From positions 1 to 64,000 of the forward strand of contig NZ_DOPX01000027.1 of the NCBI RefSeq assembly GCF_003514505.1: DNA of 64,000 nt. Direction: 5' to 3'. Origin of the DNA: Proteiniclasticum sp. GTDB lineage: Bacteria; Bacillota; Clostridia; Clostridiales; Clostridiaceae. Of this stretch, positions 1-8,861 are shown piece by piece. Within the stretch, counting starts at the first letter, position 1; every line of letters begins with the position of its first letter. The notes under the pieces were generated by a model. That model made no database searches. It saw only the letters and a list, made by a program, of their open reading frames with translations, and was not told the DNA's origin. The position numbers and the translations under genes were made by a program.

Positions 1-263
1 ACGACCGTCCACACTTTCAGTCTCAAGTCAGACAGAAAGAAGCTACTCCCTAATACTCATTCAGTCTACTGGAATTTCTTTCCTTTCACAAGAGGCGATG
101 ATTCATTAATCAATCTCTTAACGTGGATTTAACTTTCAACGATGGCATTAGGCTTTGCAGCACCAGAATCCAGATAAAAAGTTCCAATATACTGGGGAAA
201 TGTTTCAGTTTATGATAAAATAAAAGAAAATTCTCACATTTCAGCAAAAGGCAGGTGCAATGA
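1..263. other. Intergenic region upstream of phosphofructokinase
   Basis: No convincing gene is visible on either strand. A TATGAT hexamer at 211-216 is a possible -10 for the downstream phosphofructokinase, but no good -35 lies at the right distance. An AGGTG ribosome site at about 252-256 precedes the ATG at 264. Confidence 0.4.
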
Positions 264-1484
264 ATGAAACTGGAAGGTAAAGTGGTGGTCGCTCAAGGAG
301 GCGGACCTACCGCAGTCATCAATGAATCCCTTGTGGGGGTTGTTCTGGAGTCCAGAAAATTTCCACAGATCACAAAAGTCTATGGCGCTGTCAATGGTGT
401 TCGAGGAATCATCAACGAGGATTTTCTTGATCTTACCCAGGAAACCACCAACAATCTGGAACGGGTGGCCGTGACTCCCTCTTCCGCCCTTTTCTCCACA
501 AGAGACAAGCCGGACAAAGCGTACTGTCAAGAGATTTTTAAAGTATTCAAAGCCCATGATGTGCGGTATTTTTTCTACATCGGAGGCAATGATTCAGCAG
601 ATACCGTCCGCATTGTAAATGAAGAAGCAGAGCGCTCCAATTACGAATTCAGAGCCATCCATATCCCAAAGACCATCGACAACGATCTCATGGTCAACGA
701 TCATACACCAGGCTATGGTTCTGCAGCAAAATTTGTTGCTCAAAGCTTCATAGGACTGAATCTCGACAACCGTGCCCTTCCCGGAGTCCACATCGGAGTA
801 GTCATGGGCAGACACTCAGGCTTTCTCACGGCCGCTTCCTCCATCGCCCAGAAGTATCCGGACGATGGACCACACCTCATTTATGTGCCTGAAAAAGCCT
901 TCCGAATGGATCATTTTCTCACGGATGTGAAAAAGATCTACGACCGTCACGGCAGATGCATCGTCGCAGTTTCCGAAGGGGTTGCTGATGAAAACGGAGT
1001 TCCGGTTCTAGAGAAACTGGGCAGCCGTGAAAAAGACTCCCATGGAAATGTTTCCCTTTCTGGCACCGGTGCTTTGGGTGACCTCCTTGTAAAAGAAGTG
1101 AAAGAGAAGCTCAGCATCGGAAGAGTCCGTTCCGATACCTTCGGTTATCTCCAGCGCTCCTTTATGGGTTGTGTCTCGGATGTGGATCAGCGTGAAGCAA
1201 GAGAAGTAGGTGAAAAAGCAGCTCAGTTTGCCATCTGGCAGAATGTGGACGGGTCCATCACCATCCATAGAACCGGATACTACTCCGTAGACTACAAGCT
1301 CAGCAGCCTGAAAGAAGTAGCCGCAAAAACAAAACTGATGCCGGAAGAGTTCCTGAACAAGGAAGGAAATAATGTCACCGATGCCTTCAAGTATTATCTG
1401 ACACCGCTTCTTGGCTCCAACATGCCTTCAGCTTCCATGCTTCGGGCACCTAGGGCTGACAAGATTCTGAACTTAAGAAAATAA
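264..1484 (+). CDS. pfp: 6-phosphofructokinase, pyrophosphate-dependent type
   Basis: A PfkA-superfamily enzyme of 406 residues that phosphorylates fructose 6-phosphate in glycolysis. The phosphoryl-donor loop reads GGNDS at residues 107-111 and the following motif is PKTIDND at 135-141. In this family an Asp at the second loop position plus Lys in PKTIDND marks the pyrophosphate-using type, whereas ATP enzymes read GGDGS and PGTIDND. MGRHSG near residue 182 fits the sugar-phosphate site. Odd point: the first loop residue is Asn, not the usual Asp. The donor assignment is inferred from the two motifs. It is a single gene ending in a terminator shared with the convergent gene. The symbol is by motif only. 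Confidence 0.88.
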   Translation: MKLEGKVVVAQGGGPTAVINESLVGVVLESRKFPQITKVYGAVNGVRGIINEDFLDLTQETTNNLERVAVTPSSALFSTRDKPDKAYCQEIFKVFKAHDVRYFFYIGGNDSADTVRIVNEEAERSNYEFRAIHIPKTIDNDLMVNDHTPGYGSAAKFVAQSFIGLNLDNRALPGVHIGVVMGRHSGFLTAASSIAQKYPDDGPHLIYVPEKAFRMDHFLTDVKKIYDRHGRCIVAVSEGVADENGVPVLEKLGSREKDSHGNVSLSGTGALGDLLVKEVKEKLSIGRVRSDTFGYLQRSFMGCVSDVDQREAREVGEKAAQFAIWQNVDGSITIHRTGYYSVDYKLSSLKEVAAKTKLMPEEFLNKEGNNVTDAFKYYLTPLLGSNMPSASMLRAPRADKILNLRK

Positions 1485-1491
1485 CAAGAAA

Positions 1492-1535
1492 AACTCCACT
1501 ATCCTCGCGCTGCATGGGCGTAAGATAGTGGAGTT
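1492..1535. terminator. Bidirectional terminator between pfp and abrB-like gene
   Basis: Perfect 12-bp inverted repeat, AACTCCACTATC at 1492-1503 and its complement at 1524-1535, separating two convergent genes. The T-tract is short (TTCTTTA), so strength is uncertain. Confidence 0.75.
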
Positions 1536-1551
1536 CTTTATCTCTTTGGAT

Positions 1552-2592
1552 TTAGGAAAACCACTGGGACACAAAATTAAAAATCTGCGGAAAAATGGAG
1601 ATGGCTCCGATGAGCCTCGCGATCTGGATCATAGCTACATCTGAACCTGAAACCCCAAGATCTGAGGCGATCAGCGCCATGTCAGAAGCTCCTGCAGGGG
1701 AGGAGGATAAGATGGCTTGGGATAGAGGAATCGCGAACTTCACCGAAATATAATGTCCAAGAAGATAACAGGCAAGAAGATTGAATCCAACCAGAATCAG
1801 AGCGGGAATCAGTAGAAACTTCAGCTCGAGAAAATCCTGATATCCGAAATGACTGCCAATGTAGGCCCCAGAAAAAAGCTGTGCCAGCCGTTTAAACCAA
1901 ATGGGAAACGTCACTTCGACATGAAGCATTTTTAGAAGGAGAATGGAGATCATGGCAAATAGAAGGGTGCCTGCAGGAATGCCCAGGTTTTTCCCGAGCA
2001 GTCCGCCCAAGAGCGCAACTGCCAAGGAGATCCAAAGCTTTGGTGTCCCAAAGGGCGGCTCTTTTTTCTCAATAAGCTCTTGCTGCCCGGACGGCTGGGA
2101 AGCTCCTCTGCCCTTTTCTCTTTTTACAAGAAGAGGAATCATACCAATACCTGAAATCAGCCTCACGAACTGAAGCACGGTGACCTTTGTGGCATCGGCC
2201 CCTAAATCTGCAGCAATCAGCGGCGTATCGCTGATTCCCCCAGGAATGCCACACAAAAAAGAAGTGAGCAGATCCAAAGGGCTGACCAGATAAATAAGGA
2301 TTCCCACAAGCACATTGGTGGCGAATAAACCACCAAGAAGCACCAAAATAGGACGCACAAGATCTTTAAGTCTTCCAAAGTTCTCCCTTTTCACCGTCAT
2401 CCCTATATAGGCGCCCGCAATACACTGGGCAAGAAATCTGAATTCAGGCGGGATATCCACCAAGGACGTGTTGATATTAAGAAGTGCCACTGTCAGCACA
2501 CTGCCCAGCATCATCCCTCCAGGAACCCTCAGTTTCTGAAGGAGAAATCCTCCTAAGAATGCTGCAGCAATGGTTATTAGCAAATTTTCCAT
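1552..2592 (-). CDS. AbrB-family membrane protein (ammonia monooxygenase-like duplicated domain)
   Basis: A hydrophobic protein of about 346 residues with two similar halves, each holding Gly-rich membrane helices and a repeated PGG(I)SD / PAGASDMALIA-type segment. This matches the AbrB duplication family (Pfam AbrB), once mis-annotated as ammonia monooxygenase. Family function is not settled; transport of a small compound is likely. The ATG at 2592 is chosen over the upstream ATG at 2646 because GATGAGGAT sits about 7 bases before it. It is a stand-alone gene between two terminators. A loop near the middle (about residues 165-185) is hydrophilic and probably cytoplasmic. Confidence 0.75.
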   Translation of the reverse strand: MENLLITIAAAFLGGFLLQKLRVPGGMMLGSVLTVALLNINTSLVDIPPEFRFLAQCIAGAYIGMTVKRENFGRLKDLVRPILVLLGGLFATNVLVGILIYLVSPLDLLTSFLCGIPGGISDTPLIAADLGADATKVTVLQFVRLISGIGMIPLLVKREKGRGASQPSGQQELIEKKEPPFGTPKLWISLAVALLGGLLGKNLGIPAGTLLFAMISILLLKMLHVEVTFPIWFKRLAQLFSGAYIGSHFGYQDFLELKFLLIPALILVGFNLLACYLLGHYISVKFAIPLSQAILSSSPAGASDMALIASDLGVSGSDVAMIQIARLIGAISIFPQIFNFVSQWFS

Positions 2593-2691
2593 ACTATAAT
2601 CCTCATCTTTTATACATATTTCTATCTTTATTATAGTACTTGCCATGCGGCTTCGAAGACGTTATCAAATAATATACAGTAAAAAAACAGT

Positions 2692-2731
2692 AAAACCTGC
2701 TTTCTGATGGTTCGAACAGAAAGCAGGTTTT
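2692..2731 (-). terminator. Terminator after heavy-metal ATPase
   Basis: Perfect 15-bp arms (2692-2706 and 2717-2731) with a 10-base loop. On the minus strand the stem is followed by a T-rich run, as expected for a rho-independent terminator of the P-type ATPase transcript. Confidence 0.9.
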
Positions 2732-2734
2732 TCC

Positions 2735-5077
2735 TTATAAGTGTTCCGTTTTCATGACTCTCATGGCATTGAGGACCGCGATGACCGTGACACCCACATC
2801 CGCGAACACAGCCTCCCACATACTGGCAACACCTAAGGCGCCAAGAAGAAGGAAGATGCCTTTCACACCAAGTGCAAAGACGATGTTCTGCCATACAATG
2901 CTGCGGGTTCTTCTAGCAACCTTCAGGGCTGTGACGATCCTCATGGGCTCATCGGTCATCAGAACCACATCTGAAGCTTCTATGGCCGCATCGGAGCCAA
3001 GAGACCCCATAGAGATGCCAATATCCGCCTGAGCCAGAACGGGTGCATCATTGATGCCATCTCCCACAAACACAATCTTTCCTGAGGTTTCTTTTTTCAG
3101 CTTTTCAAAGACTGATACTTTATCTTGTGGAAGAAGCTCTGTGTAGACTTCATCAAGGCCCAAAGCAGTTCCAATTTCCTCTCCCACCCGCTTCAAATCT
3201 CCAGTGAGCATAACAGTTTTCCTGATACCCATTTCTTTCAGCGCTTGGATGGTTTCCATGGCACCCTTCTTGATGGTATCAGAGATCACGAGTGCTCCAA
3301 TGTACTGGCCACCTTCGGAGAGATACACTAAAGTTCCTCCAAAAGACAGCTGGGGTACGGTGACTCCTTCTTTTTCCATCAACCTTCTGTTACCTGCAAA
3401 TATGGTTTTCCCATCAAGTGCAGCTTTGATGCCGTGGCCGGCTATCTCCTCATAAGAGGAGATTCTTCCTCTATCCAGTTCTTTTCCATAGGCGCTGACG
3501 ATGGAGAGAGAAATGGGATGACTGGAGAACGACTCCACATAGGAAGCTTTTTCAAGAAGTGCTGACTCAGATAGGTTTCCTTCAGGCAGAATTCTCGTCA
3601 CTGTGAACCTACCTTCTGTAAGAGTTCCTGTCTTGTCAAAGACCACAGTCTCCACTTCGTTCAGCGCTTCCAGATAGTTTCCACCTTTCACCAGAACCCC
3701 TCTTCTGGACGCGCCTCCGATGCCGCCAAAAAATCCCAAAGGAATGGATACGACCAGTGCACATGGACAGCTGATCACAAGAAACACCAGAGCTCTATAC
3801 GCCCACATGGAGAAGGAGTCTCCAAGAAGCATAGGTGGAATCACCGCCAGCAGCAGTGCGGAAACTACAACAAACGGTGTGTAGTATCTGGCAAACTTTG
3901 AGATGAAACTCTCCGTCGGCGCTTTTTTTCCAGAAGCATTCTCCACAAGCTCCAAAATCTTAGAGACAGCCGAGGCTCCAAACTCTTTTGTCACTTCTAC
4001 TTTTAGAAGACCATTTTGGTTGATGAATCCACTGAGGATCTCACTTCCCGATTCCACATCCCTTGGCATCGACTCCCCAGTGAGTGCAGAGGTGTTCAGG
4101 GAAGAGGCTCCTTCAACGACCACGCCGTCCAGTGGTACCTTCTCTCCTGGCTTCACCAGGATCACATCTCCAGGTTTCACTTCTTCTGGTGATACCTTCA
4201 CTGCAGCACCCTCTTTGATCAGATTGGCATACTCCGGACGGATATCCATAAGATCTGCAATGGATCTTCTCGATCTTTCCACCGCCATGGACTGAAACAG
4301 TTCTCCCACCTGATAAAAGAGCATCACGGCCACGCCTTCTGCATATTCTCCAATGATAAAAGCGCCAATGGTTGCTATAGCCATGAGAAAATTCTCATCA
4401 AAAACCTGTCCTCTTACAAGATTTCTGACTGCACGAAGCACAATCTCCCCGCCCACAAGAAGGTAAGACAAGAGGAAAAGAAGCAGCCTTAAGGTGCCAC
4501 TGACGGGAATCAAAGCACCTGCCAAAAGGAGAAGTCCACTGAGGACAATCATGGACAGGTCTTTTCCATGGACACGGAGGATTCTCTGATACTCTCCTTC
4601 TATCTGTTTTTCTTCCGTACCAACCAAGATCAGCTTAGTATCTTTCTCAATGGTTTCTATGATTCCTGACATTCTGTTTTTGTCTTCCATAGAAAGAGCT
4701 CCTTCTTTAGGCAGCACTTTTAGCTTTCTTGTGGCAAAATCAATGGAAACAGACTCCACAGCTGGAAGCTTCGAAATCTCCTCTTCCATTTTCATGGCAC
4801 AGTTTGCACAGCCAAGACCTTCTAGAAGAAAGATTTCCTCTACAGTTTTATTCTTCTTTTTTTCCTTTACCACCACATCCGGTTCATGACGATGCACAAT
4901 ATGTTCGGCCTTCTTCATAAGATCTTCATCTTCATGAGCGCCATAGGTAAGGGTAAGGGTTTTTGTCGCAAAGTTCACCTCTGCTTTTACACCATCCAGA
5001 GCATTCATCTCATTCTCTATTTTTAAGGAACAGTTTGCACAGTCCAGACCTTCTAATATCAGTTCTTTTTTCTTCAT
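2735..5077 (-). CDS. Zn2+/Cd2+/Pb2+-exporting P1B-type ATPase
   Basis: A heavy-metal efflux ATPase of about 780 residues from the ATG at 5077. Two N-terminal heavy-metal-associated domains each carry a CANC metal-binding pair (near residues 14 and 90). Then come membrane helices, the TGES phosphatase loop, the intramembrane CPC motif (SCPCAL), the DKTGTLT phosphorylation site, an SHP motif and GDGINDAP. The last helices carry ADVG with a following LNAMR, the pattern of ZntA/CadA-type (P1B-2) pumps, which favours Zn/Cd/Pb over Cu. It lies 10 bases downstream of an ArsR-type repressor in one operon, so metal-induced expression is expected. An upstream in-frame ATG at 5113 would overlap the repressor and is less likely. 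Confidence 0.93.
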   Translation of the reverse strand: MKKKELILEGLDCANCSLKIENEMNALDGVKAEVNFATKTLTLTYGAHEDEDLMKKAEHIVHRHEPDVVVKEKKKNKTVEEIFLLEGLGCANCAMKMEEEISKLPAVESVSIDFATRKLKVLPKEGALSMEDKNRMSGIIETIEKDTKLILVGTEEKQIEGEYQRILRVHGKDLSMIVLSGLLLLAGALIPVSGTLRLLLFLLSYLLVGGEIVLRAVRNLVRGQVFDENFLMAIATIGAFIIGEYAEGVAVMLFYQVGELFQSMAVERSRRSIADLMDIRPEYANLIKEGAAVKVSPEEVKPGDVILVKPGEKVPLDGVVVEGASSLNTSALTGESMPRDVESGSEILSGFINQNGLLKVEVTKEFGASAVSKILELVENASGKKAPTESFISKFARYYTPFVVVSALLLAVIPPMLLGDSFSMWAYRALVFLVISCPCALVVSIPLGFFGGIGGASRRGVLVKGGNYLEALNEVETVVFDKTGTLTEGRFTVTRILPEGNLSESALLEKASYVESFSSHPISLSIVSAYGKELDRGRISSYEEIAGHGIKAALDGKTIFAGNRRLMEKEGVTVPQLSFGGTLVYLSEGGQYIGALVISDTIKKGAMETIQALKEMGIRKTVMLTGDLKRVGEEIGTALGLDEVYTELLPQDKVSVFEKLKKETSGKIVFVGDGINDAPVLAQADIGISMGSLGSDAAIEASDVVLMTDEPMRIVTALKVARRTRSIVWQNIVFALGVKGIFLLLGALGVASMWEAVFADVGVTVIAVLNAMRVMKTEHL

Positions 5078-5087
5078 TTCCACTGCA

Positions 5088-5450
5088 TCACACCCCGCTT
5101 CCTTCTGATACATGTTCCATAGCCTGATCAAAAATGGTGCGCACATGCTCGTCCGCCAGGCTGTAATAAACGATTTTCCCTTCTCTTCGATTCTTCACAA
5201 GCTTTGCCTGTTTCAGCACACGAAGCTGATGGGAAATCGCAGATTGGGTCATATTGAGGGCATACGCCAGATCACAGGTGCACATTTCATGAGCATCCAG
5301 TGCCCACAGAATTCTCACCCTGGTGGAATCCCCAAAGACCTTAAACAGTTCTGCAAGATCGTAAAGACTTTCCTCCGCTGGCATTTTATCAAGTACTATA
5401 TTTAGAACATCTTCATGGATGACATCACAGTCACATCTCTCCGCTCTCAT
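5088..5450 (-). CDS. ArsR/SmtB-family metal-responsive repressor (CadC-like)
   Basis: A winged-helix repressor of about 120 residues. An N-terminal Cys pair (ERCDCD) and the MCTCDLA segment before the recognition helix (SAISHQLRVL) correspond to the Cys metal site of CadC-type sensors, so Cd/Pb/Zn is the expected effector. The start at 5450 is chosen because GGAGG lies 8-9 bases upstream; the earlier ATG at 5465 has no ribosome site. The gene leads the operon with the ATPase and sits beside a perfect inverted repeat containing TGAA-N6-TTCA, the consensus core for this family, so autorepression is likely. Confidence 0.92.
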   Translation of the reverse strand: MRAERCDCDVIHEDVLNIVLDKMPAEESLYDLAELFKVFGDSTRVRILWALDAHEMCTCDLAYALNMTQSAISHQLRVLKQAKLVKNRREGKIVYYSLADEHVRTIFDQAMEHVSEGSGV

Positions 5451-5471
5451 GAAATCAGCCTCCATTTTATT

Positions 5472-5511
5472 TCAATTTAACGATTGAATGATTGTTCAAT
5501 CGTTAAATTGA
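5472..5511. promoter_or_regulatory. ArsR/CadC-type operator: 17-bp perfect inverted repeat
   Basis: Two perfectly complementary 17-base arms (5472-5488 and 5495-5511) are separated by TGATTG. The centre is TGAA-TGATTG-TTCA, the known SmtB/ArsR operator core. The repeat abuts the -10 of the minus-strand promoter and covers the expected start site, so bound repressor would block the metal-efflux operon. Confidence 0.9.
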
Positions 5512-5539
5512 GTATACGCTGCGGAAGATGCTCTGTCAA
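5511..5539 (-). promoter_or_regulatory. Sigma-A promoter of the metal-efflux operon
   Basis: On the minus strand a perfect TTGACA (5534-5539) is followed after 17 bases by TATACT (5511-5516). The operator begins at the last base of the -10. Confidence 0.88.
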
Positions 5540-5572
5540 TATGGAACTGACTCTAGAAAGCTGTAGATCCTA

Positions 5573-5581
5573 TGATATAAT
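5573..5581 (+). promoter_or_regulatory. Extended -10 promoter of BusR-like gene
   Basis: TGATATAAT at 5573-5581 is a full extended -10 element. It overlaps the ATG at 5580, so transcription starts after that ATG and translation must begin downstream. Confidence 0.65.
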
Positions 5582-5612
5582 GACAGTAAGAATAGAAAAT
5601 GGAGTGATCACC

Positions 5613-6245
5613 TTGGAAAAAGAAGGACGAGTTAAGGTACCCAGATATAAGCAAATTGCACTAGATATCGCTTCCAGAATCGCAAACGGGGAGTTTCCGG
5701 AAGGCTCCAAGATTTTTGGCCGTTCCTCCATGGCCGGTGAGTACAATGTTTCCCCTGAAACCATCCGACGCGCCATCATTCTTCTGGAAGATATGGATGT
5801 GGTTCAGGCAACCTTAGGCAGCGGAGTCCAGATCCGCTCCAAAGAAAATGCCCACCGTTATATGGAGAGCAGTCAGAGCAAAGAGAGCATCTCCTCCTTG
5901 AGAGAAGAAGTCATCTCCCTTCTGGAGCAGAAAAAAAATATTGAAAATGAGATTATGGAGATCATCGACAAAATCATTGATTACTCAGAACGTCTGAAGA
6001 ACACCAACCCTATGAATCCAGTGGAAATGGGACTTCAGGAAGATTCCCATCTCATCGGTAAAACCATCTCAGAAAGCAAGTTCTTTCAGAAAACAGGAGC
6101 CACCATCATCGGTATACGACGGGACAAAGAGCTCATTCTCACACCAGGCCCTCAGCTGCAGTTCCATAAAAATGACAAGCTTCTTTTGGTCGGTTCTTCT
6201 GAAATCATTGAGATCGCGAAAAAATATCTGAAAAATGAAATATAG
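5613..6245 (+). CDS. GntR-type HTH plus RCK_C regulator, BusR-like (c-di-AMP family)
   Basis: About 210 residues from a TTG at 5613, chosen because GGAG lies 8 bases upstream and earlier ATGs fall in or before the promoter. Residues 1-75 form a GntR winged helix (PRYKQIALDIASRI, then SPETIRRAI). A coiled coil follows at about 90-130, and a C-terminal RCK_C/TrkA-C domain starts at DSHLIGKTI. This order is that of BusR, the lactic-acid-bacterial repressor that senses c-di-AMP and controls glycine betaine import. An osmoprotectant importer lies 1 kb away on the opposite strand, which supports the link. Whether this protein controls it is inferred; target and ligand are not shown by the sequence. 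Confidence 0.82.
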   Translation: MEKEGRVKVPRYKQIALDIASRIANGEFPEGSKIFGRSSMAGEYNVSPETIRRAIILLEDMDVVQATLGSGVQIRSKENAHRYMESSQSKESISSLREEVISLLEQKKNIENEIMEIIDKIIDYSERLKNTNPMNPVEMGLQEDSHLIGKTISESKFFQKTGATIIGIRRDKELILTPGPQLQFHKNDKLLLVGSSEIIEIAKKYLKNEI

Positions 6246-6292
6246 CCCATAAAAAACGCAGTTCAGATTTCCTGAACTGCATTTTTTATGGG
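6246..6292. terminator. Bidirectional terminator between BusR-like gene and esterase
   Basis: 21-base arms at 6246-6266 and 6272-6292 with only one mismatch and a 5-base loop. Internal A and T runs provide U-tracts for both converging transcripts. Confidence 0.92.
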
Positions 6293-6294
6293 AC

Positions 6295-7260
6295 TTATTC
6301 ACTGCTTACTTTTTTATAAAATGAAGCAGCATCCCTGATCGCTTTTTCTGAATCCTTCATCATCCTGCTGTAATGCAGGAATCCATGGAGAACTCCATCA
6401 TACTCCACATACTCTGCCTGTAGGCCATGCTCTTTCAGTATTTCAAATAAAAGAGAGGAATCATCCGCTAAAGGGTCCAATGTGCAGGAGAGGATGAATG
6501 CAGGAGGGAGTCCATAGGTGAGATCACTCAAAAACAGGTTCCTTAATGGATGTTCCCGATCCTTCTCATCACAAAACAGTGTGCTGTAGGAATGAAGAGC
6601 GCTCAGCGTCAGACCATCATACTCATTTCCATAAAGCCTCATAGACCTGGAATCCTGTAGACCGTAGCTGCCATAAAAGAGAAGGAGCGACCGTATCGCA
6701 TCGGTTTCTCCTCTGTCCCGAAGATAAACAGCCGTGGCAAGAGATAGGTACGCTCCTGCAGAGTCTCCGGCAAGCGAAATGTTTCCAGAATCGATCCCAT
6801 AGCGTGCACCGTGGTCCTTGAGATGCTGAAGCACCGCTGCACATTCATGAATCTGCACTGGAAATTTCACTTCAGGCGCTAAGGAATAATCCATGCTGAG
6901 AACCACAGCTTTTGTCAGATGTGCCAGTCTTCTCTGTATACCATCATGGGTCTTCAGACTGCCCACTACAAAACCACCGCCATGAATGAATAAAATAGCC
7001 TTGTTATGAGGTCGATTCACGGGATCGTATAATGTGCAGGAAATGCGTCTCCCTTCATAGTCCACAAAAATCTCTTCCACCCTCTCCATGACAGGTCCCC
7101 CTTCATTGAAGAAGCTTCTTGAAGCCTCATAGGCTTCCCGGTCTGTGAGATTCTCCTCTCCAGAACGGATTCTGTCTTTTCTTTGTCTCTCCTCGAAGTC
7201 CATGACCTTCTTCATCTCAGGAGAAACCCTGCTGAGAATGTTTGCTTTGTTTTTCTCCAT
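6295..7260 (-). CDS. Alpha/beta-hydrolase, hormone-sensitive-lipase type esterase
   Basis: A 321-residue esterase of the HSL (family IV) group. The oxyanion-hole motif HGGG is at residues 93-96 and the nucleophile motif GDSAG at 165-169 (Ser167). A later DPLADDS supplies the acid and DGVLHGF near residue 295 the His. There is no signal peptide, so it is probably cytoplasmic. The substrate is probably a short-chain ester but cannot be named. It starts only 7 bases after the stop of the osmoprotectant-binding lipoprotein gene and ends at a strong terminator, so it appears to be the last gene of the opu operon. Confidence 0.88.
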   Translation of the reverse strand: MEKNKANILSRVSPEMKKVMDFEERQRKDRIRSGEENLTDREAYEASRSFFNEGGPVMERVEEIFVDYEGRRISCTLYDPVNRPHNKAILFIHGGGFVVGSLKTHDGIQRRLAHLTKAVVLSMDYSLAPEVKFPVQIHECAAVLQHLKDHGARYGIDSGNISLAGDSAGAYLSLATAVYLRDRGETDAIRSLLLFYGSYGLQDSRSMRLYGNEYDGLTLSALHSYSTLFCDEKDREHPLRNLFLSDLTYGLPPAFILSCTLDPLADDSSLLFEILKEHGLQAEYVEYDGVLHGFLHYSRMMKDSEKAIRDAASFYKKVSSE

Positions 7261-7267
7261 GATCGCC

Positions 7268-8185
7268 CTACTTCAGAAGGCCTTTCTCCACAAGAAACGT
7301 CTTGGCTACATCCTTAGGCTCTGCACCTTCCGCATCCACCTGGAAATTCATGGCAATCATTTCCTCGTTGCTGATCTGTCCTTCCAGCATCAGAAGCACC
7401 TCTTTCAGATTTGGCGCCGCCTCTTCATACTCTTCAAAAAGACTCTCTCTATGGAAGAAAGCTGCATAGTACTGGGGGAAAAACTTCAGATCATCCGTGA
7501 GAATCCTAAGATTCGATTTCTGATTCAGTCCATCTGTAGAATATACCATGGTCACATCAATGTTCTCATTGTCAATGGCCGCATACTTCAGCCCGATGTC
7601 CAGTGACACACCATCTTCCCAGCTGATGCCATAGTGTTCATTGAAAGGATTGAATCTCATGGTACCTTCCTCATCAAAAAATTCATGTTCTGCACCAAAA
7701 ACAAGGTCCTCCGTAAAAGGCTTCAGGTCACTGATGGATTCAATCCCATTCTCCATTGCAAACTCTTCCTTCACGCCAAGGGCATAGGTATTTTCAAACC
7801 CGAACTTTGATGTCAGCGTAAGACCTCTATCCTCCACACCCTTTGCAATGGCAAAATCATAAAGATCTTCCCCTTCAGGAACATCACTGGGATCATATCC
7901 CAGAAGCGTTGTGAGAAGAGTTCCATCATAGCTCACATAAAGATCCACTTCTTTGCCCACCATGGCATTTCCGGCTGCCACGGTATTCATAGAATCATGA
8001 AACTTGACCTCAAGGTCTGTATTCTCTTCAATAAGCATTCCTGCCATTTCGGCGATGATATCAATCTCCGCAAACTGCCCACGTAGAATGGTGATGGATT
8101 TTCCATCCTCTTTCTGTCCACAACCCGCTAAAACACCAAGGGTTAAAATCATGGCTGCTGCCACTGCTGTAATTTTCTTTTTCAT
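7268..8185 (-). CDS. opuCC: Osmoprotectant ABC transporter substrate-binding lipoprotein (OpuCC/OpuBC-like)
   Basis: A 305-residue OpuAC-type binding protein. The signal peptide ends in the lipobox LAGC with Cys22 as the lipid anchor. The body starts with the ITILRGQFAEIDIIAEM-type segment and contains the YDGT and VYSTDG segments found in OpuBC/OpuCC/ProX-like proteins that bind betaine, choline or carnitine. It sits downstream of two permease genes and an ATPase gene. Which solute is bound cannot be read from sequence. The ribosome site is AAGGAGAAGGAT directly before the ATG. Confidence 0.9.
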   Translation of the reverse strand: MKKKITAVAAAMILTLGVLAGCGQKEDGKSITILRGQFAEIDIIAEMAGMLIEENTDLEVKFHDSMNTVAAGNAMVGKEVDLYVSYDGTLLTTLLGYDPSDVPEGEDLYDFAIAKGVEDRGLTLTSKFGFENTYALGVKEEFAMENGIESISDLKPFTEDLVFGAEHEFFDEEGTMRFNPFNEHYGISWEDGVSLDIGLKYAAIDNENIDVTMVYSTDGLNQKSNLRILTDDLKFFPQYYAAFFHRESLFEEYEEAAPNLKEVLLMLEGQISNEEMIAMNFQVDAEGAEPKDVAKTFLVEKGLLK

Positions 8186-8220
8186 ATCCTTCTCCTTCTT
8201 TCTTCAATGATGCGTCAGTT

Positions 8221-8856
8221 CTATACTATTTCTTTTCCTTGCAAAGTACTGTCTTCTTCCAGAACTGTCTGGGTTCTTCTGGCTTTGAGTCTTTTTTCCA
8301 CATAACCCATACCAAAGTCAAACACCACAGCCATAACCATCAGTGCCAATGTAGCTTCCAGAAGTGTATCCATATCCTGGATGAGAATGGCTCTGTTGAT
8401 GACTGAGCCTAGTCCTCCACCGCCAACCACTGCACCGAATACAGCTGTACCAATGGACGTCACGATGGCAATTCTGATTCCTGTGAAAATCATTGGAAAT
8501 GCCAATTGAAGCTCTACACTGATGATTTTCTGAACCTTTGTCATCCCCATGCCCGTGGCTGCCTCTTTGATGGCAGGGTCCACACTGGTGAGCCCCACAT
8601 AGGTGTTTCTCACCACTGGCAGAAGGGAATACAGGACAATTCCAATGATGACGGTGGTGCTGGAAGACCCCGCAACAATGCTTAGTACCCCCAAAAGCGC
8701 TAACACAGGAATGGTCTGAAGTATATCCACGGTCCATAGGACGAAAGGTCTCACGGGTTTATACAGATAGGTGAGAATCCCAAGCACAAGTCCAAAAATG
8801 ATGGTAAACCCTGCGGCCATGCCCACCAGATACAGGTGCTGAAGCACTCTTTCCAT
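8221..8856 (-). CDS. opuCD: Osmoprotectant ABC transporter permease (OpuCD/OpuBB-like)
   Basis: About 211 residues with roughly six membrane helices and a BPD_transp_1 coupling loop (EAATGMGMTKVQKI), the EAA motif that contacts the ATPase. ATG8856 gives better spacing to GGAG than ATG8862; the upstream permease gene stops at 8862. The C-terminal tail is charged (LKARRTQ). It pairs with the next permease to form the membrane channel of the importer. Confidence 0.88.
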   Translation of the reverse strand: MERVLQHLYLVGMAAGFTIIFGLVLGILTYLYKPVRPFVLWTVDILQTIPVLALLGVLSIVAGSSSTTVIIGIVLYSLLPVVRNTYVGLTSVDPAIKEAATGMGMTKVQKIISVELQLAFPMIFTGIRIAIVTSIGTAVFGAVVGGGGLGSVINRAILIQDMDTLLEATLALMVMAVVFDFGMGYVEKRLKARRTQTVLEEDSTLQGKEIV

Positions 8857-8861
8857 GGTCA

